Below, one piece after another: positions 17,321 to 25,826 of a stretch of DNA of 64,000 nucleotides. Every line of letters begins with the position of its first letter. Position 1 is the stretch's first letter. Below the pieces are notes generated by a model. It saw nothing but the letters and a program-made list of their open reading frames with translations. It was not told the DNA's origin and ran no database searches. The position numbers were made by a program, and so were the translations under genes. The stretch is from Anaerobaca lacustris (lineage in GTDB: Bacteria > Planctomycetota > Phycisphaerae > Sedimentisphaerales > Anaerobacaceae), in the NCBI RefSeq assembly GCF_030012215.1, contig NZ_JASCXX010000028.1, positions 23,268 to 87,267 on the forward strand, given 5' to 3'.

Positions 17321-18394
17321 CTATACCTTGGCGACCGAAGAATCCCGTTTGGCGGCGGCCGGTCGCCCGGTGGCGGCAATCCGAGTGCGATGTTCGATGA
17401 TTCGCGGACTCTCGACCGCGGCCTGGCTGCCCAGCGATCGCCACTTTCGATAGCGACTTTCCACCAGATCCTCGACGGACATGCGCTGCAACTGGGCGAG
17501 GGTCCGCGCGACGTACGTCTCGACGTTGTAGACGGTATCGTGCACGTTGCGGTGGGCCCCGCCGACCGGTTCAGGAATGATGGCGTCGACCAGCCCGAGC
17601 CGGTACAGGTCCTTGCTCGTCAACTTGAGGGCCTCGGCGGCCTGCGGCGCCTGAGATCCGTCGCGCCAAAGGATGGCGGCACAACCCTCCGGGGAAATCA
17701 CGGAGTAGTAGGAGAACTCGAGCATCGCCAGGCGGTCGCCGACGGCAATGCCCAGCGCCCCGCCCGAGCCGCCTTCGCCAATGCAGATCGAGATGATGGG
17801 GACCTTCAGACGCGACATCTCGCTGAGATTCAGCGCGATCGCCTGCGCCTGGCCGCGTTCTTCGGCGCCCAGCCCCGGATAGGCGCCCGGCGTGTCGATC
17901 AGGGTCACGATCGGAAGGCCGTATTTCTCGGCGAATCGCATCTTCGCCAGCGCCTTGCGGTACCCTTCGGGGTTCGGACAACCGAAATTGCACACGATCT
18001 TCTCTTTGGTCGTCTTGCCCTTGTCCTGCCCGACGATCAGGACCTTGTTCCGAGCGATCTGCCCGATCCCGGTGATGATCGCACGGTCGTCGCCGAACAG
18101 CCGGTCCCCGTGCAGCTCGCGGAAGTCCTTGACCATCAGGTTGAGATAGTCGCTGAGGATCGGTCTCTGCGGATGCCGGGCGACCTGGACCGTCTGCCAT
18201 GCCGTGAGAGCGGAATACGTCCGCTTCAGTTCGACAATGCGGTCCTTCTCGATGCGCCGAATCTCGACGGAGTAGTCGATCCCCTTCCTGGCGCCGAGCT
18301 TGCGCAGCTCGTCGACCTGTCGTTCGAGGTCGGCCACCTTCTGCTCGAAGTCCAGATAGCCCCCGTTGTTCGCTCTATTGTTATCGCGCGCCAT
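17321..18394 (-). CDS. accA: Acetyl-CoA carboxylase carboxyltransferase subunit alpha
   Basis: 357 residues from ATG 18394. The frame is open to GTG 18457, but that lies directly after a terminator-like hairpin, and the family match starts at YLDFEQKVADLERQ. Carboxyltransferase motifs are clear: GDRLFGDDRAIITGIG, IVCNFGCPNPEGYRKA, TLIDTPGAYPGLGAEERGQ, ISICIGEGGSGGALG and SVISPEGCAAILWRD. With AccD (not in this window) it transfers carboxyl from carboxybiotin to acetyl-CoA for fatty acid synthesis. A C-terminal tail of ~30 residues exceeds the usual ~320. Confidence 0.93.
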   Translation of the reverse strand: MARDNNRANNGGYLDFEQKVADLERQVDELRKLGARKGIDYSVEIRRIEKDRIVELKRTYSALTAWQTVQVARHPQRPILSDYLNLMVKDFRELHGDRLFGDDRAIITGIGQIARNKVLIVGQDKGKTTKEKIVCNFGCPNPEGYRKALAKMRFAEKYGLPIVTLIDTPGAYPGLGAEERGQAQAIALNLSEMSRLKVPIISICIGEGGSGGALGIAVGDRLAMLEFSYYSVISPEGCAAILWRDGSQAPQAAEALKLTSKDLYRLGLVDAIIPEPVGGAHRNVHDTVYNVETYVARTLAQLQRMSVEDLVESRYRKWRSLGSQAAVESPRIIEHRTRIAATGRPAAAKRDSSVAKV

Positions 18395-18457
18395 ACCGTC
18401 GCTCAGTCTGCCCCGTTGCCACCGCCCCATGTGCTTGTCGCACGCCGGCGGGTTCAC

Positions 18458-18486
18458 AAAAAAAACGCCCCACGCCGCCGGCGGGG
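18458..18486 (-). terminator. Terminator-like hairpin in the accA leader, possible attenuator
   Basis: On the minus strand a GC-rich hairpin at 18468-18486 (CCCCGCC loop GGC-GT-GGGG, with a GT bulge) is followed by eight T residues at 18458-18465. It lies just upstream of accA. The gene beyond it (tyrA) is on the other strand, so the only transcript it could stop is the accA leader. A second GCCGGC palindrome just downstream could pair with the first as an antiterminator (inference). Confidence 0.5.
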
Positions 18487-18570
18487 ACTACCCATTCATT
18501 TGCCAGATCCGTTAGCTCGGTTTCAAGGGGGTGATGCTAACATTTTGCCAGGCCAAAGCAAAGAAAAAAA

Positions 18571-18599
18571 TTGACAGGCCGGTGAACCCTCTATACCTT
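18571..18599 (+). promoter_or_regulatory. Predicted promoter of tyrA-purL-purQ
   Basis: Perfect -35 TTGACA at 18571-18576, 17-nt spacer, TACCTT at 18594-18599 (TATACC at 18592 with a 15-nt spacer is the alternative). Transcription would start near 18606, leaving a ~38-nt leader to GTG 18644. Confidence 0.5.
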
Positions 18600-18643
18600 T
18601 GAGCGTCGGCCGGATTCCATCGTTCAGTTATAAGGTCTTGTTT

Positions 18644-19519
18644 GTGAAAGACTTACAGCGTATCTGCGTCATAGGTCTTGGGCTTTTGGGCGGCTCGATA
18701 TCCTCGGCAATCCGCCAGCGTCTGCCCGGCGTATCGGTCGTCGGCTACAGCCATCGGCCCGCCACGCGGGCCAAGGCCCGGACTCTGGCGGTGGCGGCCG
18801 AGATCGCCGACGACCTGCCGACCGCCGTGGTCGGCGCCGACCTGATTATCCTGGCGACGCCCATCTTCACATTCGAACGGTATTTCGCCGACATCAACGG
18901 TCTGATCCGATCCGACTGCATCGTCACCGACGTGGGCTCGACCAAGGTGCTTCCGCATCGCTGGGCCGCCGAGAAGCTCACCGACGGCGGCGTCTACATC
19001 GGCTCGCATCCGATCGCCGGATCGGAACAGAGGGGCGTCGAATTCGCCAGGGACGATCTGTTCGTCGATGCCCGGTGCATTCTGACGAAAGACCGAGGCG
19101 TGCGTCGCGACGCCGTCAAAGCCCTCAAGGAGTTCTGGTCGGCCCTTGGCTGCTTCATCGAAATGATGGATCCCGCCGAGCACGACCGCGTTCTGGCCAA
19201 CGTCAGCCATCTGCCGCACGTGATCGCGGCCGGACTGGTCAACGCCAGCGACCCGCGCGACATGAGGTCGGCCGGCAAGGGCTTTCTCGACAGCACGAGA
19301 ATCGCCTCCGGCCCGGCCAACGTCTGGACCGATGTCCTCCTGGCCAACACCCACAACCTCGTTGAGGGGATCGATCGCGTTCTCGCCGAGCTTTCGGCCA
19401 TAAAGCACGCCCTGAAGGCCGAGGACCGCCAGGCCATCGATGCCTTTCTTGACGGAGCCAGCAAGAAACGCGCCGCACTGGTCACGTACAAAATCAAGAA
19501 GAAGGAACTACTGTCGTGA
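18644..19519 (+). CDS. tyrA: Prephenate/arogenate dehydrogenase
   Basis: 291 residues from GTG 18644; AAGG at 18632-18635 sits 8 nt upstream. The earlier TTG at 18599 lies inside the predicted -10 and is rejected. The Rossmann motif GLGLLGGSISSAI is at the N terminus; VTDVGSTK, IGSHPIAGSEQRG and HDRVLANVSHLPH are dehydrogenase signatures, including the catalytic His in SHP. It oxidatively decarboxylates prephenate (or arogenate) on the way to tyrosine. The last bases overlap the purL GTG (GTGA), so translation is coupled to purine synthesis, an unusual pairing. Confidence 0.92.
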   Translation: MKDLQRICVIGLGLLGGSISSAIRQRLPGVSVVGYSHRPATRAKARTLAVAAEIADDLPTAVVGADLIILATPIFTFERYFADINGLIRSDCIVTDVGSTKVLPHRWAAEKLTDGGVYIGSHPIAGSEQRGVEFARDDLFVDARCILTKDRGVRRDAVKALKEFWSALGCFIEMMDPAEHDRVLANVSHLPHVIAAGLVNASDPRDMRSAGKGFLDSTRIASGPANVWTDVLLANTHNLVEGIDRVLAELSAIKHALKAEDRQAIDAFLDGASKKRAALVTYKIKKKELLS

Positions 19520-22398
19520 AGCAATGGCGTTTTGAAGTGTTCAATCGGCCCGGCTTTTCCGACGTGCACGGCAACGGAGTGCTGGAGGACATTCGCGAGC
19601 TCGGCATCACCTCGATCGAGGCGGTGCAGTCGGCCAAGGTGTTTCTCATCGAGGCGGATTTCGATTCGACTTTCGCCGACCGCGTGGCCGGAGAGTTGCT
19701 CAGCGATCCGGTCTGTGAGGAGTATTACATCGGGCGCAGCAGCGCTCCGGCCGGCCTGGCCCGCGCCACGCTGATCGAAGTCCATCTCAAGAGCGGCGTC
19801 ACCGACCCGGTGGCCGAGTCGGTGATGACGGCCATCTCCGACATGGGCGTTTCCGGAGCGCACGTCCGGACGGCCCGCAAGTACGTCCTGCTCGGTGAGA
19901 TTCGGCCTGCCCAGATCGAGACGATCGCCAAGCGGGTCCTGGCCAATGACTGCATCGAGGACGTGGTCGTCGGCGATGAGGCCGAACCGCCCAGCCCGCA
20001 CCTGAGCCCGTACGAACTCAACATCGCACACTGGCCCATTCGCGATCTCGACGACGCCGGCCTGGAGGCCCTGAGCAAAGATCGGGACCTGTTCCTGAAC
20101 CTCACCGAGATGAAGGCCATTCAGGCCTATTTTCGCCGCCTGGAAAGAGAGCCGACCGACATCGAGCTGGAGAGCCTGGCCCAGACCTGGAGCGAGCACT
20201 GCGTTCACAAGACGCTGCGCAGCGCCGTCGAATTGACGATGGACGGCCAGACGATCCACTTCGACAATCTGCTCAAAGAGACCGTATTCAAGGCCACGCA
20301 GGACCTCAACAAGGACTGGTGCATCTCGGTCTTCGCCGACAACGCCGGGGTCGTGGAGTTCGACGAGGACTCGGCCGTCTGCTTCAAGGTCGAAACCCAC
20401 AACCACCCCTCGGCGCTCGATCCCTACGGCGGGGCCGCCACGGGCATCGGCGGGGTCATCCGCGACCCGATGGGCACGGGCATGGGGGCCCGCCCGATCG
20501 CCAACACGGACATCTTCTGCTTCGGCGAGCCCGACATGGCCCTCGACGAGGTCCCCAAGGGCGTCCTGCACCCGCGACGGATCATGAAGGGCGTCGTCGC
20601 GGGCGTGCGCGACTATGGCAACCGCATGGGCATCCCCACCGTCAACGGCGCGATCTACTTCGACGACCGTTATCTTGGCAACCCATTGGTCTACTGCGGC
20701 AACATCGGTCTGATGGACAGGGACAAGGCGTTCAAGCACCCGCAGAGCGGCAACCTGGTCGTCGTGGTCGGCGGGCGCACCGGACGCGACGGCATTCACG
20801 GCGCCACCTTCTCCAGCGGCGAGATGACGCACGAGCACGAGACGGTCTTCTCACACGCCGTGCAGATCGGCAACGCCATCACCGAGAAGAAGATGCTCGA
20901 CGTCCTCCTGCAGGCCAACGAAGCCGGCCTCTATGAAGCGATCACCGACTGCGGCGCCGGCGGACTGAGCAGCGCCGTCGGTGAGATGGGCGCCGAACTC
21001 GGCGCCGAAGTCGATCTCGACACCGTGCCGCTCAAGTACACGGGCCTCAGCTACACCGAAATCTGGATCAGCGAGGCGCAGGAGCGGATGGTCATCGCCG
21101 TCAAGCCGGAGAACCGCGAGGCCATCCTGAGGATCTTCGAGAGCGAGAACGTCGAGGCGACCGTCATCGGCCGCTTCACGAACGACCGCAAGCTGCGTCT
21201 GCGCTACAACGGCCAACAGGTGGCCGAGCTGGACATGGACTTCCTCCACGACGGCGTACCGAAGTACAGCCGCAAGGCGATCTGGGCTGCGCCGGCACTG
21301 AGCGAGCCGGCCGAGGCCGAGAAGGACAACTACAACGACGAACTGCTGGGCGTCCTGGCCTCGTACAACGTCGCCAGCAAGGAGTGGGTCATCCGCCAGT
21401 ACGACCACGAAGTCCAGGGCGGCTCGGTCGTCAAACCGCTCGTGGGTGTGGCGAACGACGGCCCCGGCGACGCGGCGGTGATTCAGCCGAAGCCGACCGG
21501 CTCTCGCGGCCTGGCGATCAGTTGCGGCATGAACCCGCTCTACGGCGACATCGACCCGTACTGGATGGCCCTGGCGGGGATCGACGAGGCCGTTCGAAAC
21601 CTCATCTGCGTCGGTGGCCGGGTGGACCGCATCGCCCTGCTCGACAACTTCTGCTGGGGCAACTGCACGCATCCGCAGACGTTCGGCACGCTCGTCCGGG
21701 CGGCGCAGGCCTGTTACGACGGCGCGATGGCCTACGGCGCCCCGTTCATCTCGGGCAAGGACTCGCTCAACAACGAGTTCGCCTGCGAGGACGGCACGAC
21801 GATCCGCATCCCGCCGACGCTGCTGATCAGCGCCATGTCGATTGTGGACGACATCGAACGATGTGTCACGATGGACGCCAAGAGGCCCGGCAACCTGCTG
21901 TTCGTCGTCGGACGGACCGGCAACGAGCTGGGCGGGTCGCACTACTACAAGCTTCGGGGCCAACTCGGCGCCAACGTGCCCAAGCTGGACCTCGAACTGG
22001 CCCCGCAGATCGCCCGGAAGGTGGCGCAGGCCATCGCCGACGGGCTCGTCGCAAGCTGTCACGACTGTTCCGATGGCGGATTAGCCGTGGCGCTGGCGGA
22101 GATGGCCTTTGCCGGCGGGCTGGGCATCGAAGCAGACCTGCGCGGCCTGCCCGCGTCGAAGGACTGCACCCGGCTCGACGCGCAGTTGTTCAGCGAGTCG
22201 AACAGCCGCTACGTAGTCGAGGTCGAGCCCCGTCACTACGACGCCTTTGCCAAGCTCATGCTGAATCTGCCGTTCGGGCAGATCGGCAAGGTCACGGCCG
22301 GCTCGAAGCTCGTGATTCGTTCGCAGGACGGCGGCAACGCCATCGACGCCGAGATCGACATCCTCAAACAGGCGTGGCAGAGGACACTGGATTGGTAA
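19516..22398 (+). CDS. purL: FGAM synthase: tandem PurS-like domains fused to PurL
   Basis: 960 residues; GTG 19516 overlaps the tyrA stop, with AAGGAA at 19503-19508 as ribosome site. The first ~160 residues hold two PurS-like units (VFNRPGFSDVHGNGVLED and LIEVHLKSGVTDPVAES starts), each ending in a conserved acidic strand. The PurL part follows: ESLAQTWSEHCVHKT, CFKVETHNHPSALDPYGG, YGNRMGIPTVNGAI and DCSDGGLAVALAEMAF. With PurQ supplying ammonia it converts FGAR to FGAM using ATP. The tandem PurS layout mimics the PurS-dimer-like N domain of the large, single-chain PurL. purQ follows after 29 bp. Confidence 0.92.
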   Translation: MKQWRFEVFNRPGFSDVHGNGVLEDIRELGITSIEAVQSAKVFLIEADFDSTFADRVAGELLSDPVCEEYYIGRSSAPAGLARATLIEVHLKSGVTDPVAESVMTAISDMGVSGAHVRTARKYVLLGEIRPAQIETIAKRVLANDCIEDVVVGDEAEPPSPHLSPYELNIAHWPIRDLDDAGLEALSKDRDLFLNLTEMKAIQAYFRRLEREPTDIELESLAQTWSEHCVHKTLRSAVELTMDGQTIHFDNLLKETVFKATQDLNKDWCISVFADNAGVVEFDEDSAVCFKVETHNHPSALDPYGGAATGIGGVIRDPMGTGMGARPIANTDIFCFGEPDMALDEVPKGVLHPRRIMKGVVAGVRDYGNRMGIPTVNGAIYFDDRYLGNPLVYCGNIGLMDRDKAFKHPQSGNLVVVVGGRTGRDGIHGATFSSGEMTHEHETVFSHAVQIGNAITEKKMLDVLLQANEAGLYEAITDCGAGGLSSAVGEMGAELGAEVDLDTVPLKYTGLSYTEIWISEAQERMVIAVKPENREAILRIFESENVEATVIGRFTNDRKLRLRYNGQQVAELDMDFLHDGVPKYSRKAIWAAPALSEPAEAEKDNYNDELLGVLASYNVASKEWVIRQYDHEVQGGSVVKPLVGVANDGPGDAAVIQPKPTGSRGLAISCGMNPLYGDIDPYWMALAGIDEAVRNLICVGGRVDRIALLDNFCWGNCTHPQTFGTLVRAAQACYDGAMAYGAPFISGKDSLNNEFACEDGTTIRIPPTLLISAMSIVDDIERCVTMDAKRPGNLLFVVGRTGNELGGSHYYKLRGQLGANVPKLDLELAPQIARKVAQAIADGLVASCHDCSDGGLAVALAEMAFAGGLGIEADLRGLPASKDCTRLDAQLFSESNSRYVVEVEPRHYDAFAKLMLNLPFGQIGKVTAGSKLVIRSQDGGNAIDAEIDILKQAWQRTLDW

Positions 22399-22427
22399 CG
22401 GAATTCGCACAAGCGCAAGGACAGGAC

Positions 22428-23228
22428 ATGGCAGAGGTTCGAGCATTGGTGTTGCGGGCGGCCGGGGTCAATTGCGATATGGAAACGCGCCACGCGCTGG
22501 AGTTGGCCGGGGCCAAGGCGGACCGCATTCACGTCAACCGGCTCATCGAAGACAAGAGCCTGCTGGATCGGTACCACATCGTGGTCTTTCCCGGCGGCTT
22601 CAGCTACGGTGACGACGTCGCCGCCGGCCGGATCCTCGCCAACCAGATCGTGCACCATCTGGCCGAGCCGATCCGTCGGTTCATCGACGACGGCAAGCTC
22701 GTGCTGGGCATCTGCAACGGCTTCCAGGTCCTCGTCAAGATGGGCATCCTGCCGGGCAACGGAGCGTTCAAGCAGGAGCACGTCACGATCACGTACAACG
22801 ACAGCGGCAAATTCGAGGATCGCTGGGTGCACCTGCTGCCCCAGACCGACCGCTGCGTCTTCATCGAGCCCCAGCGGCAGATCTATCTGCCCGTCGCCCA
22901 CGGCGAGGGCAAGGTCGTCACCGCCGACGCCGCAACGCTCGACCGGCTGAAATCCGAGGGCTTCATCGCCTACAAGTACGTTGGGCCCGACGGCGAAGAA
23001 GGCCCCTATCCGATCAATCCGAATGGCTCGGTCGAATCCATCGCCGGACTGACCGACAGCACCGGCCGCGTCATGGGCCTGATGCCACACCCCGAGCGGT
23101 TCGTCCGACGGACGCAGCACCCCCACTGGACCCGGCTCGGCGAAGATCTCGACCCCGACGGGATCAAGATCTTCCGCAACGCCGTGCGCTACGCCCAGGA
23201 GAACCTGCTCCAGTCCTGCTCGGCATAG
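22428..23228 (+). CDS. purQ: FGAM synthase glutaminase subunit
   Basis: 266 residues from ATG 22428; AAGGA at 22417-22421 is the ribosome site. A class I glutamine amidotransferase: FPGGFSYGDDVAAGRI (oxyanion region), LGICNGFQVLVKMGILPG with the catalytic Cys, and LMPHPERF with catalytic His and Glu. It hydrolyses Gln and channels ammonia to PurL, encoded just upstream. About 30 residues longer than B. subtilis PurQ because of a C-terminal segment with DPDGIKIFRNAVRYA. Confidence 0.95.
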   Translation: MAEVRALVLRAAGVNCDMETRHALELAGAKADRIHVNRLIEDKSLLDRYHIVVFPGGFSYGDDVAAGRILANQIVHHLAEPIRRFIDDGKLVLGICNGFQVLVKMGILPGNGAFKQEHVTITYNDSGKFEDRWVHLLPQTDRCVFIEPQRQIYLPVAHGEGKVVTADAATLDRLKSEGFIAYKYVGPDGEEGPYPINPNGSVESIAGLTDSTGRVMGLMPHPERFVRRTQHPHWTRLGEDLDPDGIKIFRNAVRYAQENLLQSCSA

Positions 23229-23234
23229 CACGCT

Positions 23235-24878
23235 TCAATCGTGGCGGTATAGTGTCACTTGCAGAATGCGCGGCCGGTTGGAGCCGGCGAACAGGTCGTG
23301 GGTGTTCGGTGGCAGCTTGACCACCCAGTGGGCGGCGGTTTCGTCGCCATTGAGGCAGCGTCCCGGGACCCATCGGCCATCCTCGTAGACGCCTTCCCAG
23401 ACCTGGAGAATGCCGGCGTGACGGGGTCCGGGCGTGGCCGGCGAGAAGTTCACCTGGAACCAGTTTCCCGCGACAAGGTACTCATCCGGACCGACGTTTA
23501 GAATCAGGCCATACGACATGTCCGTCTGGCCCTTGGCTTGGCGATTGTACCGAACGTTTGCATTGTAGTCGCCCACTCTGATCGTCGTTCCTTCCTCCTC
23601 CGGCCTCTCTTGGAGCACGCCCGCCATCCGGCCGGTTCCCTGGTGCCGTACGATCAACGGCATCAGTTGGTAAAGAAGCTCATAGCTGTCGATCAGCGGA
23701 TGGTCTTCATCGATGTCCTCGATACCGAACGGCGCGAAGCACATCGCGTCGTGCTCGGCGATCGCCCAGAAGACGTTCCGCGCCGCCTCGGGCCCCTGCC
23801 GGGCCTCGGGGATCATCAGGGGATTGCCCGACCGCACGTAACTGGCGCAGACCGCCTTGAAGTCGTGAAGATAGATGTCCGGAGCGAGGAAGTCGATCGC
23901 TGGGGCGGCCGCACGCCAGATGTCCATCACGCGCGACACCGGGCCGCCGCTGGGGTAGTCGCCCGGCTTCTCCCGATCGTTCTGCACCAGCCAGGCATTG
24001 GCATACATGGGCAGCGGGTATTCGGCCTTGCCCGCCTCGGCGATCCTGCCGATGTAGCGCGCCATGTGCCAGGCCATGAACACCTCGTCCGTCCAGACGG
24101 TATCGCCGAAGACCTGCGTCCACGTGCCCGACTCCCGGTAGCCCGTCGAGGCCCATAGTTCATCGACTTCGGGGAGCAACGCGTTCTTGTTCTCCTTGAG
24201 ATATTCCATCAGCTCGCGAGGCACCGGCGAACGGAAGGCCGCCTCGGCGGCGGCGCTGTGGTCCCGCGATTCCGGCATCAGCCCGACCTCGTTCTCCACC
24301 TGGACCATGATGACCGTTCGCTCATCCGAATCGACCCGGCGAAGGTGCCGCATCAGGGCCGCAAAGGCGCGGGCGTCCGCCTTCCACGACGCCTCGTGCA
24401 TCGGGGAAAGCACCAGCTTGTTGTTGCCGCTCTTGCCCTGGGCGCGAGGAAAGCGTTCGAGGTCCTTCTTCACCCACGTCGGGATGTAGCTGGAGACGCC
24501 GTTCTTCCAACTGCCGAACCACAGCAGGACCAGCTTCAGATCGTGCTCGCGAGCGCCTTGGAGAAGACCATCGACGAGCGAGAAGTCGAACTGCCCTTCC
24601 GCCGGCTCGACCAGTTCCCACGTCACCGTCGCCAACACCGTGTTGAGCTTCAGAGCGACCAGCTTTTCCCACATCGGCTCCATATACGCCATGCTCGACG
24701 CGCTGGAGTTGTGCAGTTCCCCGGCCAGCATGACGAAGGGCTCGCCGGCGACGATGAGCTGTGTCGCCGTGCCCTGGCGAACCAGGTGAGGGATTTCCGC
24801 CGCCCCGGCGAGCGTCGCCTGGAACGCCGCGACGAGCAGAACCAACGTGGCCCGTCTTGGCAACACTTTGTCTTTCAT
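23235..24878 (-). CDS. Secreted GH35-like beta-galactosidase
   Basis: 547 residues from ATG 24878, with GGAG seven nt upstream and a signal peptide (ATLVLLVAAFQATLAGAAE); the frame is open further upstream but that part lacks coding character. FVMLAGELHNSSASS, YMEPMWEKLVALKLNTV and TVTWELVEPAEGQFDFS are the GH35/GH42-like barrel start. Putative acid/base is E197 in VQVENEVG and nucleophile E358 in LMIPEARQ. The C-terminal ~120 residues match the DUF5597-type beta-domain that accompanies such enzymes. It follows folK by 35 bp on the same strand, so it may share the folate operon transcript, an odd context. It is convergent with purQ (6 bp apart). Confidence 0.85.
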   Translation of the reverse strand: MKDKVLPRRATLVLLVAAFQATLAGAAEIPHLVRQGTATQLIVAGEPFVMLAGELHNSSASSMAYMEPMWEKLVALKLNTVLATVTWELVEPAEGQFDFSLVDGLLQGAREHDLKLVLLWFGSWKNGVSSYIPTWVKKDLERFPRAQGKSGNNKLVLSPMHEASWKADARAFAALMRHLRRVDSDERTVIMVQVENEVGLMPESRDHSAAAEAAFRSPVPRELMEYLKENKNALLPEVDELWASTGYRESGTWTQVFGDTVWTDEVFMAWHMARYIGRIAEAGKAEYPLPMYANAWLVQNDREKPGDYPSGGPVSRVMDIWRAAAPAIDFLAPDIYLHDFKAVCASYVRSGNPLMIPEARQGPEAARNVFWAIAEHDAMCFAPFGIEDIDEDHPLIDSYELLYQLMPLIVRHQGTGRMAGVLQERPEEEGTTIRVGDYNANVRYNRQAKGQTDMSYGLILNVGPDEYLVAGNWFQVNFSPATPGPRHAGILQVWEGVYEDGRWVPGRCLNGDETAAHWVVKLPPNTHDLFAGSNRPRILQVTLYRHD

Positions 24879-24913
24879 CGATTCACTCCGAAAAGGATGT
24901 TGCCGACGCCCTG

Positions 24914-25444
24914 CTATGAGGTCAGCATCTGTCTCAGTTGACTCGTGAACGCATACAACGACTCTCCCGGCTGCGATGCCTCGCGCTGCGGCGGAAGAAG
25001 CGCCAGCATTCTGGCTCGCAAACCGGACTCGATATCGCGGGCTTCGTCGAGCAATTCGCGCACGGGAACGCACACGAAGGGACGCGGCAGGTCCGCGTGC
25101 GGCAACCCGTCTGTGACGAAATCGTCGTAAAGCAGCAAATCAAGATCGATGGTGCGGGGCGCACACTTGTCGTCACATCGCCGACGGCCCAGCGTCTCCT
25201 CGATCGGCCGGAGCAATTCACTGCGAATCTGTGTCGGACTCAAGATCGTGTCGATCCGCCAGACGCCGTTGATGAACCAGGGTTGGTCCGGCCGCCCGAT
25301 GGGTTCGGTTCGGTAAAAGAGCGAAGAGCCCGTCACGTGCGCCTTGTCTCGCAGACGTTCCAGGGCCGCCACGATATTTCGCTCCGGCTCGACGTTCGAG
25401 CCGACACCGATGAAGGCGATGGATGGCTCGGCGGTATCACGCAT
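24914..25444 (-). CDS. folK: 6-hydroxymethyl-7,8-dihydropterin pyrophosphokinase
   Basis: 176 residues from ATG 25444, which overlaps folB by 8 nt. HPPK signatures: AFIGVGSNVEPERNI, the FYRTEPIGRPDQPWFINGV loop and RTIDLDLLLYDD with the Mg-binding aspartates. It transfers pyrophosphate from ATP to hydroxymethyldihydropterin in folate synthesis. The end of the protein is a little extended (LLPPQREASQPGESLY). Confidence 0.95.
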   Translation of the reverse strand: MRDTAEPSIAFIGVGSNVEPERNIVAALERLRDKAHVTGSSLFYRTEPIGRPDQPWFINGVWRIDTILSPTQIRSELLRPIEETLGRRRCDDKCAPRTIDLDLLLYDDFVTDGLPHADLPRPFVCVPVRELLDEARDIESGLRARMLALLPPQREASQPGESLYAFTSQLRQMLTS

Positions 25445-25826
25445 CGCGGTCTCGCCTGTCTCTAACGATGCGCACGCTGACCGTCCGAGCGAATCGCAAC
25501 GCACCGGGCTTCTCGATGGTCACGGCGGCGCGTTTGACCCGGTCGTGGCTCAGACAGATGTCCGCGATGCTCTGCGCCAGAGCCTCGATCAGGCGAAACT
25601 GCGACCGCTCGGCCGCCGCAAGGATCTGCTTCTTCAAGGCCTTGTAGTCCACCGTGTCCTCGATGGCGTCGCTGCGCCCGGCGCGGCGAAGGTCGGCGAA
25701 CAGGAGAATCTGCGCGACGATATCCTGCTTCTCGTAGCGTTCCTCCTCCTGCACGCCCACGATGCAGCGAAACCGCAGATCGCTGATCGCAATCTGATCG
25801 AGGGGCGGACCAATCCGATCAGTCAT
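25437..25826 (-). CDS. folB: Dihydroneopterin aldolase
   Basis: 129 residues; AAGGGA lies before ATG 25826, inside the end of the upstream reductase gene (8-nt overlap). ISDLRFRCIVGVQEEERYEKQ and DTVDYKALKKQI are the standard FolB motifs, with the pterin-anchoring Glu in RLIEALAQSIADICL. It cleaves dihydroneopterin to hydroxymethyldihydropterin and glycolaldehyde, the step before FolK. Confidence 0.95.
   Translation of the reverse strand: MTDRIGPPLDQIAISDLRFRCIVGVQEEERYEKQDIVAQILLFADLRRAGRSDAIEDTVDYKALKKQILAAAERSQFRLIEALAQSIADICLSHDRVKRAAVTIEKPGALRFARTVSVRIVRDRRDRDA

Noticed and set aside
20851..22062. 403-codon minus-strand frame inside purL
   Set aside because: An antisense shadow of a conserved gene with no motifs, signal or ribosome site.
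24879..25073. N-terminal 65-residue extension of the GH35-like protein
   Set aside because: Arg/Ala-rich non-conserved sequence overlapping folK; the signal peptide and GGAG indicate ATG 24878.
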